Below, piece by piece: positions 15,353 through 24,046 of a DNA stretch of 64,000 nt. Under the pieces are notes generated by a model that saw only the letters and a list, made by a program, of their open reading frames with translations, was not told the origin of the DNA and did not search any database. Both the position numbers and the translations under genes were made by a program. Source of the stretch: Fimbriimonas planktonicus (GTDB lineage: Bacteria > Armatimonadota > Fimbriimonadia > Fimbriimonadales > Fimbriimonadaceae); NCBI GenBank assembly GCA_965234685.1, contig OZ248539.1, positions 1,798,001 to 1,862,000 of the forward strand, read 5' to 3'. Each line of letters opens with the position of its first letter. Positions within the stretch are counted from its first letter, which is position 1.

Positions 15353-18349
15353 ATGGTAACGCTCCTGCCGTTCGTCGCTTCAAGTTCCGTTTTTGCCTAC
15401 GATTTAAGGTGCGAAGCGCTAGAAAATCCGCTCGCCATCGAGTCGGCCAAGCCAGTGCTCAGTTGGAAACTGAAAGAGGCGAGCAAAGGGGCCAAGAACC
15501 TCCAGCAAACCTCGTACGAGATTCTCGTCGCAACGAGTCCAGCGAAGCTGCAGGGTACTCGGGCCGATCTCTGGCGATCTGGCAAGATCCTATCGAACGA
15601 CTCCTTTAACATTCCGTACGGGGGTCGAGCATTACGCCCAGGCGAAAAGGCGTTCTGGACGGTCCGAGTTTGGGACCAAAACTCGATGCCCAGCCGGTTC
15701 GCAAACGCCGCAACGTTCTCTGCCGGACTGAAAGCATGGAGTGCAAGTTGGATTCATGGTGCCAAACCGGGTGCTACCCAAGAAGCCCTCAAAGATGCGA
15801 TCTGGATCGGACCTTCAAGCTCCACCAAGACCGACGCCCCCGCCGGAACTTATGTCTTCACGCGACAATTTAGTCTCGCCAAACCAACCTCTGGCAAGAT
15901 TCAGCTGACCGCCGACAACACCTTCGTCTTGAGCCTAAACGGCGTTCGCCTCAAGGCCACGACCGAGGTCGAAGGGTGGCGGAAACCAGAATCGGTCGAC
16001 CTGAGTAAGCACCTCAAAGCCGGAGAAAACGTGCTCGAAGTCTCGGTGAACAACGCTTCACAGGGGCCAACGGGACTGCTCGCCGCAATCACGATCAAGG
16101 ACGGCGGCTCAACAAAAACGATTTACTCGGACAAGCAATGGCAGTCAGAAATGGCACCGGCGAGAGAGATTGGAAAGAACGGCGTCGGCCCTTGGAATGC
16201 GGTTCGGGATGGTCAATTAGTTAAAGCTCCGGCCCAATACTTCCGCAAATCGTTCCGTTCTGCGGGCAAAATCACCCGCGCCACCGCGTACGTCAGCGCC
16301 CTAGGGATCGTCGATTTTTCCGTTAACGGAAAGCGCGTCTCGGAAGACCTGTTCACTCCTGGCTGGACAAACTACGCCAAGCGCACCCACTACCGAGCCT
16401 TCGATATCACCAAGAGCCTAAAGCCCGGACAGAACCAGCTCGATGCGATTCTTGGCCAAGGTTGGTATGCCGGCTACATCGCTTGGGGCCTTCAGCGCGA
16501 GCACTACGGCTCGACCCCGATGCTGAAGGCGCAGGTCGTCCTCGAATACGCCAACGGCAGCAAGCAGACCATCAAGACCGACGGCACCTGGCAGGTTGCC
16601 GAGGGCCAAATTCTTGACGAACACTTCCTCCATGGAGAAAAGTACGACGCGCGAAAGACGCCATCCAACTGGAAACCGGCAAAGATCGGCAAGTACGCAA
16701 CCAAGCTGGAAGCCTTCCCTGGTAATCCGGTTCGGGCCTACACAACCGTCAAGGCCAAATCCATCAAGCGCCAAGCCGACGGCACCTATCTCATCAACTT
16801 TGGGCAAAACCTCAGTGGGTTCGTGAAGCTGAAGTCGAAAGAATCCGCCGGTAAGACGATCACGATTCGCCATGCCGAGCGGCTTGATAAAGACGGCAAA
16901 ATCTACACCACCAACCTCCGAGCGGCACAGGCGATCGACACCTACACCTTCCGCAGCAATGCCGTAGAGACTTGGAACCCAAGATTCACTTTCCACGGAT
17001 TCCAGTACATCGAAGTCGCTGGCGCCTCCAAGCCGCCGACCGCCGAGACCTTCCAGGCCATCGCGATCTCGAGCGATACGCCAGAAGTCGGCACGCTTCA
17101 AACCAGCGACAAGATGCTGAACACCCTCGTGAAGAACGCCTGGTGGACGCAAAAGATGAACTTCATCGACGTCCCTACCGACTGTCCGCAACGCGATGAG
17201 CGACTTGGCTGGACGGGTGACGCTCAGGCTTACGTCGAAACCGCGGCATACTACTCCGACGTTCAAGCCTTCTTTAAGAAGTGGCTGGTCACCTTGGACG
17301 ACGACCAGCGAAAAGACGGCCAGTATCCAAAGGTCGCCCCGGTTCTTGCGGGACTTGACGATGGCGGCCCAGCTTGGGCTGACGCCGGTGTGATCTGCCC
17401 AATGGCGATCTACGACGCTTACGGCGACAAAGAGCTCCTCGCCCGGCACTATCCGAACATGAAGCGGTTTATTGCCTTCTGCAAGAACCGGTCCAAGTCG
17501 AATCTCCTGCCGCCTGATCAGTTCCACTGCTTCGGAGACTGGCTGAGCATTCGGGCCGAAACGCCGAACGACGTGATCGCCCAGGCGTACTTCGCCGGAA
17601 GCGTTGCCCTCGTCGCCCGAGCCGCTCATGAGCTTGGCAAGACGGAGGATGAAGCGATGTATGTGGACCTACACGAGAAGGTGAAGAAAGCTTTCCAAGA
17701 CGCCTACGTTTCCGCGGATGGCAAAGTCAAGGGCGAAACCCAGTGCGCATACGTGCTCGCACTTGGCTTCGACTTGCTCCCAGAAAGCAAGCGTGACCAA
17801 GCCGCCGCGCACTTGATCAAGGACATCGAAAATCGAAACTGGCACCTCAGCACCGGATTTGTCGGAACGCGAGACCTGATGCACGTACTCTCGAAGATCG
17901 GCCGGAATGACGTTGCCTTCCGACTTCTGCACAACACGACGTTCCCCAGTTGGGGCTTCACCATCGTGAACGGTGCGACGAGCATTTGGGAGCGATGGGA
18001 CGGCTGGACGCCCGAAAAGGGCTTCCAAGACGCGGGAATGAACTCCTTTGCCCACTACGCCTACGGCGCGGTCGCGGGTTGGATGTACAAAACGATTGGT
18101 GGAATCAGCCCGGCCTCGCCCGGCTACGCCACCATTCGAATCGCTCCGCAGTACGACCCCCGATTGAACTGGGCGACGACGACCTACAACTCTGTGCGTG
18201 GCCCGATCCGGACCTCCTGGAAGCGAATGGGGTCGAAGGTGCTTCTGACCGTTCAAGTACCGCCAAACACTCGCGCGGCGATCGAAGTGCCTCGCGGCAA
18301 TGGCCAGATCGAGCGCCACAACGTCGGCTCCGGAACCTGGTCCTTCTAA
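15353..18349 (+). CDS. Alpha-L-rhamnosidase, glycoside hydrolase family 78
   Basis: A 998-residue secreted GH78 enzyme. Order: short signal peptide, N-terminal beta domains ('KPVLSWKL', 'FWTVRVWDQN'), a beta-sandwich with 'YFRKSF ... GIVDFSVNGKRVSEDLFTPGWT' and 'GQGWYAGY', then the (alpha/alpha)6 barrel with the hallmark DCPQRDERLGWTGDAQ (catalytic acidic residues), 'GPAWADAGV', 'FGDWLS', 'SIWERWDGW' and 'MNSFAHYAYGAVAGWMY'. It releases terminal L-rhamnose from glycans, pectin or flavonoid glycosides. TACAAT lies at 15335-15340, 12 bases before the ATG. Divergent from the esterase-transporter operon with only 65 bp between, a natural place for shared control. Confidence 0.93.
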   Translation: MVTLLPFVASSSVFAYDLRCEALENPLAIESAKPVLSWKLKEASKGAKNLQQTSYEILVATSPAKLQGTRADLWRSGKILSNDSFNIPYGGRALRPGEKAFWTVRVWDQNSMPSRFANAATFSAGLKAWSASWIHGAKPGATQEALKDAIWIGPSSSTKTDAPAGTYVFTRQFSLAKPTSGKIQLTADNTFVLSLNGVRLKATTEVEGWRKPESVDLSKHLKAGENVLEVSVNNASQGPTGLLAAITIKDGGSTKTIYSDKQWQSEMAPAREIGKNGVGPWNAVRDGQLVKAPAQYFRKSFRSAGKITRATAYVSALGIVDFSVNGKRVSEDLFTPGWTNYAKRTHYRAFDITKSLKPGQNQLDAILGQGWYAGYIAWGLQREHYGSTPMLKAQVVLEYANGSKQTIKTDGTWQVAEGQILDEHFLHGEKYDARKTPSNWKPAKIGKYATKLEAFPGNPVRAYTTVKAKSIKRQADGTYLINFGQNLSGFVKLKSKESAGKTITIRHAERLDKDGKIYTTNLRAAQAIDTYTFRSNAVETWNPRFTFHGFQYIEVAGASKPPTAETFQAIAISSDTPEVGTLQTSDKMLNTLVKNAWWTQKMNFIDVPTDCPQRDERLGWTGDAQAYVETAAYYSDVQAFFKKWLVTLDDDQRKDGQYPKVAPVLAGLDDGGPAWADAGVICPMAIYDAYGDKELLARHYPNMKRFIAFCKNRSKSNLLPPDQFHCFGDWLSIRAETPNDVIAQAYFAGSVALVARAAHELGKTEDEAMYVDLHEKVKKAFQDAYVSADGKVKGETQCAYVLALGFDLLPESKRDQAAAHLIKDIENRNWHLSTGFVGTRDLMHVLSKIGRNDVAFRLLHNTTFPSWGFTIVNGATSIWERWDGWTPEKGFQDAGMNSFAHYAYGAVAGWMYKTIGGISPASPGYATIRIAPQYDPRLNWATTTYNSVRGPIRTSWKRMGSKVLLTVQVPPNTRAAIEVPRGNGQIERHNVGSGTWSF

Positions 18350-18355
18350 AGAAAG

Positions 18356-18384
18356 TCCGGCTCGATCCTTAGGATCGAGCCGGA
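18356..18384. terminator. Hairpin between convergent genes
   Basis: 14-bp perfect inverted repeat (TCCGGCTCGATCCT with its complement). No long T run on either side, so termination may be weaker than at the other hairpins. Confidence 0.6.
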
Positions 18385-18387
18385 TAG

Positions 18388-18798
18388 TTAGTCTTCGTGC
18401 ATCACGATCTTTGCTTCAACCCGTTGGTTGATTTCCCAACGTTCGCCACGGTGCTTGACCCGATCTTGCAAGAAGTCTCGAAGTGCCAACAGGGTGCGAT
18501 CGTTTGGCGCGAGCTTGATGCTGTCTTCGACAACGGGCCATGCTTCTTGATAGCGATTGAGTTGGATGAGGCATTGCGAAAGGTACAAGCCCGCTTTCCA
18601 CATCTTCGGATCGAGGTTGAGCGCCCGTCGCAAGCTTTCAACCGCGCCCACGTGGTCCTTCCGCTGCATCAGGCACCAACCCAGATAGCCGTTCACCTTC
18701 GGGTTCACCGGCTTGCTGCGCAGAAACTCGCGACAGCCTTCTTCGGCTGCCGTCCAATCCTGATTGGCTAATCGATCCTCGATTTCTTCCTGGGTCAT
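18388..18798 (-). CDS. Small TPR protein
   Basis: A 136-residue protein with at least two tetratricopeptide repeats ('VNGYLGWCLMQRKDHVGAVESLRRAL', 'WKAGLYLSQCLIQLNRYQEAWPVV', the latter two each about 34 residues). A scaffold for protein contacts, partner unknown. No signal peptide. A strong Shine-Dalgarno AAGGAG lies eight bases before the ATG. It follows the tricorn-like gene on the same strand by 112 bp with hairpins between. Confidence 0.8.
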   Translation of the reverse strand: MTQEEIEDRLANQDWTAAEEGCREFLRSKPVNPKVNGYLGWCLMQRKDHVGAVESLRRALNLDPKMWKAGLYLSQCLIQLNRYQEAWPVVEDSIKLAPNDRTLLALRDFLQDRVKHRGERWEINQRVEAKIVMHED

Positions 18799-18858
18799 CT
18801 CCGCAACTCCTTACAGCATAACGCTGAAACAGCGAGTACGTTACAGCGCAGATGTTAA

Positions 18859-18886
18859 GGGCTCCTCGGCAGATGCCGAAGAGCCC
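18859..18886 (-). terminator. Hairpin after the tricorn-like gene
   Basis: GGGCTC-C-TCGGCA and TGCCGA-A-GAGCCC form a stem with one mismatch. A second short hairpin (GCGGGAC, 18892-18909) abuts the stop codon at 18910. T-run on the minus-strand side is poor, so this could also protect the 3' end rather than stop transcription. Confidence 0.5.
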
Positions 18887-18909
18887 ATTTTGCGGGACTT
18901 ATGTCCCGC

Positions 18910-21900
18910 CTACTTAACCTGCTGAACGAGAACGTCGATAGCCTTGTCGAGCTGGACATCCTTTCCGCTGAAGAACGCGTCTGGATCAACTTCCAGCATG
19001 AAGTCCGGAACGACCCCCATGTTCTCAAGTGGCGAGCCATCGAGTCGGTACACGCCGGTACCAGGCATTCGAGCAATGGTTCCATCAACCAACTGGAATC
19101 CGTTGGTGTAGATGACATAACCCGGAGTTGGCATTCCGATGAGGGTTGCCAGCTTTCGAGCCTTCATCGAGTTCGGGAACATCTCCGCGTTCGAGAAGCT
19201 CGTCTGGTTGTGCAGCACGACCATCGGGAAGTTCGCAACCTGACCAGGGCCAACGATCGGCGCCTCATCTCGAACTTGGTAGACCGCGTTTGGCTGTCGT
19301 TCCAAGATGTCCAAGATTCGGTCAGAAGTGTTGCCACCGCCATTGTTTCGAACGTCGATGATCAGGGCCTTCTTGTCCTTCATCACCTGCCAAACCTGCT
19401 GCTGGAATCGATCCAGTTCTGGCTGGCTCATGCCCGCGATGTGAACATAGCTCGCCTTTCCGTTCGACTTCTGCTCAACGTACTTGCGTCGAGACTCAAG
19501 CAGGTTCGCAAACACGAGTCCGTTGAACTCGCCGCCGCTCATGGCTCGGTACTTCACTTCTCGGGTCTCGCCGGCCCGGTTTCGAACCGTCAAGGTCAGC
19601 TCTCGGCCCGTCTCTTCGTTCAGAACGTCTCGGTAAAGCGCTTCGTTTGCGCTGACCGCGACGCCGTTGATCTTAGTGACCACTTCGCCCGCAACCAGCT
19701 TCGACTTCGCGAAGCTTCCCGGCGTTCGAGCCGGAACTTCCTTGATCTTGATTCCTTCGCCCTGCCAGTCGTAGTCGAACGTGAATCCAAGGTGCGCGCT
19801 CTGCTGGCTAGAAACTGGCGATGGCGATGGTGCCGGAGAGAGTTCCGCGTGGGAAGCCTCTAGCTCGCCAACCATCATGCCTAGCACGGTTGCCATGTCG
19901 TTGCGATGTCCGACCGAAGGCAGGTAACGCTCGTATTTGGCCCGTAGCGCAACCCAGTCTCGGCCGTGGAAGTTTGCATCGTAGAAGCCACGGTTGAATT
20001 CTCGCCAGAACTGCGAGAATGCCGCCTTTCGCTCAAGTCGCATGTCTCGGGTCCAGTCGGCGCGGAAGGCGACCGTCTGGGTTGGGAACTGGGGGACTCG
20101 GATGTTGAGCAAGTTGATCTGGCCGCCTCGGCTGAACTCAATCTGCTTGCCATCGGCCGCAATCTGGAAGTTTCGAACGCCGCCGCCCGGTACTACCGAT
20201 CGAGCGTTCTCGCCAGAGTAATCCACTCGCTGGATTTCGCCGTTCGACGAGAAGTAGATCGCTCCGGTTTCTGGATCAACTTGGATATTTCCGGTTACCG
20301 GAAGGCTCACGAATCGGCGGGATCGAGTTTCGATACCGTCAAAGTCGATTTCTACCTTCACCGTTTCTTTCGGCTTCTTGTATTCGAGTTCGATTTCCGA
20401 AGCGCGGGTTTCTTCGGGCTGGAGCGGAAGAATGTAGAGGGCATCTCCGGCCCGGTTGCCGCCGTAATACAGGTACTTACCGTCGGCCGACCATCTTGGA
20501 GCGAAGTGCTGCGCGTTTAGCTGGGTGACGTCGTTGACCTTGCCGGTCTCAACGTTGACCACGTAGATGTTCTGCGCGGACTCCCAGTAGTAGTAGCCCG
20601 ATCCGTTGAGAACTTCTGCATAGGCGACGTACTTCGAGTCAGGTGACCAAGAGTAGTCGAAGGCCGAGTTTCCGGTTCGTGCCAGAATTCGCTTCGCGGT
20701 GCCGCCATCAATCGGAACCACGTAGAGGCCGCCCTGCTTTCCGGTTTGCCAGAAGCTGAGCGATTTCTTGTCCGGGGTGATCTGCAGGCTGCTAACGTCG
20801 GCATCGACGGTCGTGATGGCCTTCGACTGCTTCGTCGCGACATCCATTCGGTACAGTCGCTCGGCACCTTCGCGGTCGCTGACGTAGAAGATCGCCTTGC
20901 CATCTGGCGTCCAAAGCGCAGATGCGTCTGATCCTTCCCAGGTGGTCAGGCGGGTGGCGTCGTCCTTGTTCGGACCCTTCCCTTTCTTAACTGGAACAGT
21001 CCAGAGGTCGTTGCGCGCGGTGAACACGACGGTCTCGCCGTTCGGGCTCAGGCTGAAGTCTTGCGCGCCGGAGGTGAGGACGAGTCGCTCTTCGGTCGCG
21101 GTCTTGTCGTCGACGTTTGCCGTGATCGAAATCTTCTTTGGCGCATCGCCTTCGGTGGAGACATAGATTTCGCCATCTCGCTCAAAAGCGACGACGGTTT
21201 TCTTCTTGGCCACGGTGAGGAATCGAACGCCATCGCCTTCAAACTTCGTGACCGGATTGGCCTTGCCGCTGGCATCGATTTGGTAGATGTTTGGCGTGCC
21301 GCCAGCGGTGTACTTCACCTTTGGAATCGGCTTGTTCACGTAGCTGCTGCTTGGGACCTTTGTGGTCATCGTGACGGTGTGAATGCCGGCTGCCGTCCAG
21401 TTGCTCCAGAGGTGCTGCAGACTGGTGTCGCGTAGGTTAGATCGCTTCTTTGCGTTCAGATCGTAAACCCACATCTGCGCGGCGTTTGAACCCTCGTAGC
21501 GTGCTCGGTTCCAAGGGAACCCGAACCGGCGGTAAAGAACCTTCTGGCCGTCTGGTGAGAACTTCGGATCGCCGATCGACATTAGGTCGGAGAAATGGCT
21601 GACGAATTTGCCGGTGGTGACATCCACCGTGAAAACGCTGGCCCAGCGGCTGTCGCGGCTGCCGCTGAAGAGAATCTTGCTACCGTCGGGAGACCAATCA
21701 CTTGGAACGTCGTTGCCGCTATGATAGGTAATTCGCTTGGGAGTGCCGCCGTCAGCCGGGACAACATAGATTTCGTTGTTGCCGTTTCGTGCGCTGGAAA
21801 AGGCGATCCACTCGCCATCCGGGGACCAAACTGGGTTATCGTCGTATTCGACGTTTGAGGTCAGCGGGGTTGCCTTTCCGCCGGTGCTACTGGTTACCCA

Positions 21901-22056
21901 GATGTCACCTTGGTACGCAAAGGCAAGTCGTGTGCCGTCTGCGCTAAGCGCAAGCGAGCGCACTCCAAACAACGGAGTCGGCTTCGGCGCACCCAACTGT
22001 GCGGTCGTAAGCACCGGGGTCATGAGCAAGGCTAGGGCATTCATTCTCAGGTTCAC
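18910..22056 (-). CDS. Secreted tricorn-like protease (WD40-like propeller, PDZ, peptidase S41)
   Basis: A 1048-residue protein with signal peptide (MNLRMNALALLMTPVLTTAQ). Residues about 25-650 hold TolB/PD40 propeller repeats ('PVWSPDGEWIAFSSARNGNNEIYVV', each blade about 45 residues). A tricorn C1-type region follows, then a PDZ domain ('LVAGEVVTKINGVAV', about 790-840) and an S41 serine protease core ('ALIIDVRNNGGGNTSD', 'HNQTSFSNAEMFP' with the catalytic Ser, 'GVVPDFMLEVDP'). It probably degrades peptides or misfolded proteins in the periplasm. Usual length for this family. Single gene. Confidence 0.88.
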   Translation of the reverse strand: MNLRMNALALLMTPVLTTAQLGAPKPTPLFGVRSLALSADGTRLAFAYQGDIWVTSSTGGKATPLTSNVEYDDNPVWSPDGEWIAFSSARNGNNEIYVVPADGGTPKRITYHSGNDVPSDWSPDGSKILFSGSRDSRWASVFTVDVTTGKFVSHFSDLMSIGDPKFSPDGQKVLYRRFGFPWNRARYEGSNAAQMWVYDLNAKKRSNLRDTSLQHLWSNWTAAGIHTVTMTTKVPSSSYVNKPIPKVKYTAGGTPNIYQIDASGKANPVTKFEGDGVRFLTVAKKKTVVAFERDGEIYVSTEGDAPKKISITANVDDKTATEERLVLTSGAQDFSLSPNGETVVFTARNDLWTVPVKKGKGPNKDDATRLTTWEGSDASALWTPDGKAIFYVSDREGAERLYRMDVATKQSKAITTVDADVSSLQITPDKKSLSFWQTGKQGGLYVVPIDGGTAKRILARTGNSAFDYSWSPDSKYVAYAEVLNGSGYYYWESAQNIYVVNVETGKVNDVTQLNAQHFAPRWSADGKYLYYGGNRAGDALYILPLQPEETRASEIELEYKKPKETVKVEIDFDGIETRSRRFVSLPVTGNIQVDPETGAIYFSSNGEIQRVDYSGENARSVVPGGGVRNFQIAADGKQIEFSRGGQINLLNIRVPQFPTQTVAFRADWTRDMRLERKAAFSQFWREFNRGFYDANFHGRDWVALRAKYERYLPSVGHRNDMATVLGMMVGELEASHAELSPAPSPSPVSSQQSAHLGFTFDYDWQGEGIKIKEVPARTPGSFAKSKLVAGEVVTKINGVAVSANEALYRDVLNEETGRELTLTVRNRAGETREVKYRAMSGGEFNGLVFANLLESRRKYVEQKSNGKASYVHIAGMSQPELDRFQQQVWQVMKDKKALIIDVRNNGGGNTSDRILDILERQPNAVYQVRDEAPIVGPGQVANFPMVVLHNQTSFSNAEMFPNSMKARKLATLIGMPTPGYVIYTNGFQLVDGTIARMPGTGVYRLDGSPLENMGVVPDFMLEVDPDAFFSGKDVQLDKAIDVLVQQVK

Positions 22057-22102
22057 GTTACCCGCTACCCAGATCGTATGTTAACAATCCAAATTGAGGG
22101 CG

Positions 22103-22108
22103 TACACT
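22103..22108 (+). promoter_or_regulatory. TACACT, probable -10 box
   Basis: TACACT with six bases to the ATG at 22115; same geometry as other leaderless starts here. Confidence 0.45.
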
Positions 22109-22114
22109 AGCCGT

Positions 22115-22333
22115 ATGACGCGGCGATACAACTCAGAAGGGATCGCAAGGGAGGACCTGCTGGTTGCCTTACGCACGCCAAGACAAGTGAAGATAGCGCG
22201 CAGCACCAACGCGTGCCTTCTCTGCTGCGCCAGCAATGTCAACGAAGCCGGGTTGTGTAATGTCTGCTACTCGCTTTTGAACGGTGAAGAGCTGAACCTG
22301 GCCTGCCGCTGGCTTGCGGGACTCGGACCGTAG
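22115..22333 (+). CDS. Small zinc-ribbon-like protein
   Basis: A 72-residue basic protein with two cysteine pairs, CLLCC and CNVC, separated by about eleven residues (CxxC-x10-CxxC), followed by YSLLNGEELNLACRWL. This is the form of a treble-clef or zinc-ribbon knuckle. The N-terminal half (RREDLL..LRTPRQVKIA) is Arg-rich and could bind nucleic acid. Not a family I can name. It is the first of three tightly packed genes: its TAG is followed directly by the next ATG, and that gene overlaps hisF. Confidence 0.65.
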   Translation: MTRRYNSEGIAREDLLVALRTPRQVKIARSTNACLLCCASNVNEAGLCNVCYSLLNGEELNLACRWLAGLGP

Positions 22334-23122
22334 ATGGGTCCTGCGCTCGCCGTCATCGGCTTTGCCATTGGCTTCATCATTGCCTACATCTTCATCCGCC
22401 GCCGTCCGGCGAAGGTGTATGCGCATGCCGAGCTCTGGGTGCCGGTTAACACGGAAACGATTCCAGACCAGGCCGCGGTGATGAACCGGATGCTTCAGGA
22501 CCTGACTTACGCCAAACGCGGGCGGTCGCCTATATCTCCGGCCGAGGGCCTGATCTTCTCTGATGTTCGGCTAGACATTAATGTCGTTAAGCGAGCCAAA
22601 AACGTGGCGCTATTTGAGAAGGTCGGTTTTAACGATGCCGTCGGCTTTGTCCGGCTTCAATACATCAGCGAGATTCCGCTGAAGGATCGGCGGCATCTGC
22701 AGTTCCTCACCTTTGCCGCTGAGGCGTACATGAACTTGACGGAGGGTTCCGGGATATACAACGTTCTCACCGAACGCTTTTGGCCAGCTTCGGAAGTGCG
22801 CGAACGACTACTGTCTAACCCGCAAGGCAACACTCCCGAATGGTGGCTCGATGTTCATTGGCGCAGCGAAGGCGAAGCTGGTTACGCCGAAACCGTCGGT
22901 CTTCGCAATTTGGGATTTGACGAGCTCCGCACGCCGTTGACCGACCCCGACCAGCGCTGGCTGATCACCGAGATGGTCGAGTTTGCGGCACACCGGATTT
23001 GGGAAGAGATGAAGATTCCGGCTTTGGTCACTCACTCGGCGCACGGCGATGCCTTTGAGATTCAGCTTCGGCCCAAGCGCAAGTCGGTCGAAGTACGGAT
23101 AATGCGAATCCAAGCCTCATGA
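22334..23122 (+). CDS. Single-pass membrane protein, function unknown
   Basis: A 262-residue protein with one N-terminal transmembrane helix (MGPALAVIGFAIGFIIAYIF) followed by Arg-rich RRRPAK, so the bulk is cytoplasmic. The rest is a soluble alpha/beta domain with no motif I recognise ('AELWVPVNTETIPDQAAVMNR', 'WWLDVHWRSEGEAGYAETVG'). It starts directly at the stop of the zinc-ribbon gene and overlaps hisF by four bases (ATGA), so it is co-translated with a histidine-biosynthesis gene without an obvious link to that pathway. Confidence 0.7.
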   Translation: MGPALAVIGFAIGFIIAYIFIRRRPAKVYAHAELWVPVNTETIPDQAAVMNRMLQDLTYAKRGRSPISPAEGLIFSDVRLDINVVKRAKNVALFEKVGFNDAVGFVRLQYISEIPLKDRRHLQFLTFAAEAYMNLTEGSGIYNVLTERFWPASEVRERLLSNPQGNTPEWWLDVHWRSEGEAGYAETVGLRNLGFDELRTPLTDPDQRWLITEMVEFAAHRIWEEMKIPALVTHSAHGDAFEIQLRPKRKSVEVRIMRIQAS

Positions 23123-23877
23123 GTTCTGTCCGCCTCATTCCATGCCTCGACATTCGCGACGGACGCGTGGTGAAAGGTACGAACTTTGTTTATATCCGCG
23201 ATGCGGGTGACCCGATCGAGCTCGGCAAATTCTATGACCGCGAAGGGGCCGATGAGCTGGTCTTCCTCGACATCACCGCCTCGCACGAATCCCGCGCGCC
23301 CGTGATTGCGCTGGCCGAGCGTGTGGCAGAGGAGATCTTTATTCCCTTCACCGTCGGCGGAGGCATCCGGACGGTTGAAGCCATTCGGGACGCGCTTGCG
23401 GCGGGTGCCGACAAAGTGAGCCTGAACACGGCGGCAATCCAGAATCCGCTCCTTATTAGAGAGGCGGCTGAGAAGTTTGGCGCGCAGTGCATTGTTGTCG
23501 CGATCGACGCGAAGCGGTCTGGGGATTCCTGGAACGTCTTCACCCACGGTGGTCGAAACGACACCGGCGTCGATGCCATCGAATGGGCCCGCACCGCCAC
23601 CGAATGCGGAGCTGGGGAGATTCTGCTCACCAGCATGGACGGCGACGGGACCCGCGAAGGATACGACTTGGCGCTGACTCGAGCAGTCAGCGAAGCCGTC
23701 GAAGTCCCCGTCATCGCCAGCGGCGGCGCTGGGATTCCGGCGCACTTGACGGCGGCTGTTCGAGAAGGAAAGGCGGATGCTGTGCTTCTGGCGGGGATTA
23801 TTCACGACGGCGTCTATCGGATCCGCGAGCTGAAGGAAGCGATGGCGGCGGATGGGTTGCCGATGCGGCTCGTTTAA
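23119..23877 (+). CDS. hisF: Imidazole glycerol phosphate synthase cyclase subunit HisF
   Basis: A 252-residue (beta/alpha)8 barrel of normal HisF length. It takes PRFAR and ammonia from HisH to make imidazole glycerol phosphate and AICAR. Motifs: 'RLIPCLDIRDGRVVKGTNF' (catalytic Asp11), 'LVFLDITAS', 'PFTVGGGIRTVE', 'GADKVSLNTAA', 'VVAIDAKR' (second catalytic Asp), 'EILLTSMDGDGTREGYD', 'VIASGGAG'. No other his gene lies in the window; hisH is not adjacent. Start overlaps the upstream gene by four bases. Confidence 0.97.
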   Translation: MSSVRLIPCLDIRDGRVVKGTNFVYIRDAGDPIELGKFYDREGADELVFLDITASHESRAPVIALAERVAEEIFIPFTVGGGIRTVEAIRDALAAGADKVSLNTAAIQNPLLIREAAEKFGAQCIVVAIDAKRSGDSWNVFTHGGRNDTGVDAIEWARTATECGAGEILLTSMDGDGTREGYDLALTRAVSEAVEVPVIASGGAGIPAHLTAAVREGKADAVLLAGIIHDGVYRIRELKEAMAADGLPMRLV

Positions 23878-24034
23878 GAATTTATCGATGTGGGGCAACC
23901 AACAACAAAAGCTCCTCAAGATTTCCGTTCGGTCCACACCGCGATAGCCGGCGCGGTTGCTGCGTTCGAGGGGCTGAGAATGAAAAAACTCAACCAAGCA
24001 CGTATTGAATCTGCATCCATGTTCGTCAGGCTGA

Positions 24035-24040
24035 TAGAAT
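24035..24040 (+). promoter_or_regulatory. TAGAAT, probable -10 box of a leaderless transcript
   Basis: TAGAAT six bases before the GTG at 24047. The same TAG is an in-frame stop for that reading frame, so no earlier start is possible. Confidence 0.5.
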
Positions 24041-24046
24041 GCAACG

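Noticed and set aside
16418..17629. 403-residue minus-strand frame
   Set aside because: Antisense to the catalytic part of the GH78 rhamnosidase; no domain or ribosome site.
23878..24046. Short frames between hisF and the helicase gene (for example a 26-codon plus-strand piece starting MKKLNQARIES)
   Set aside because: Possible gene remnant, but too short and without any recognisable similarity.
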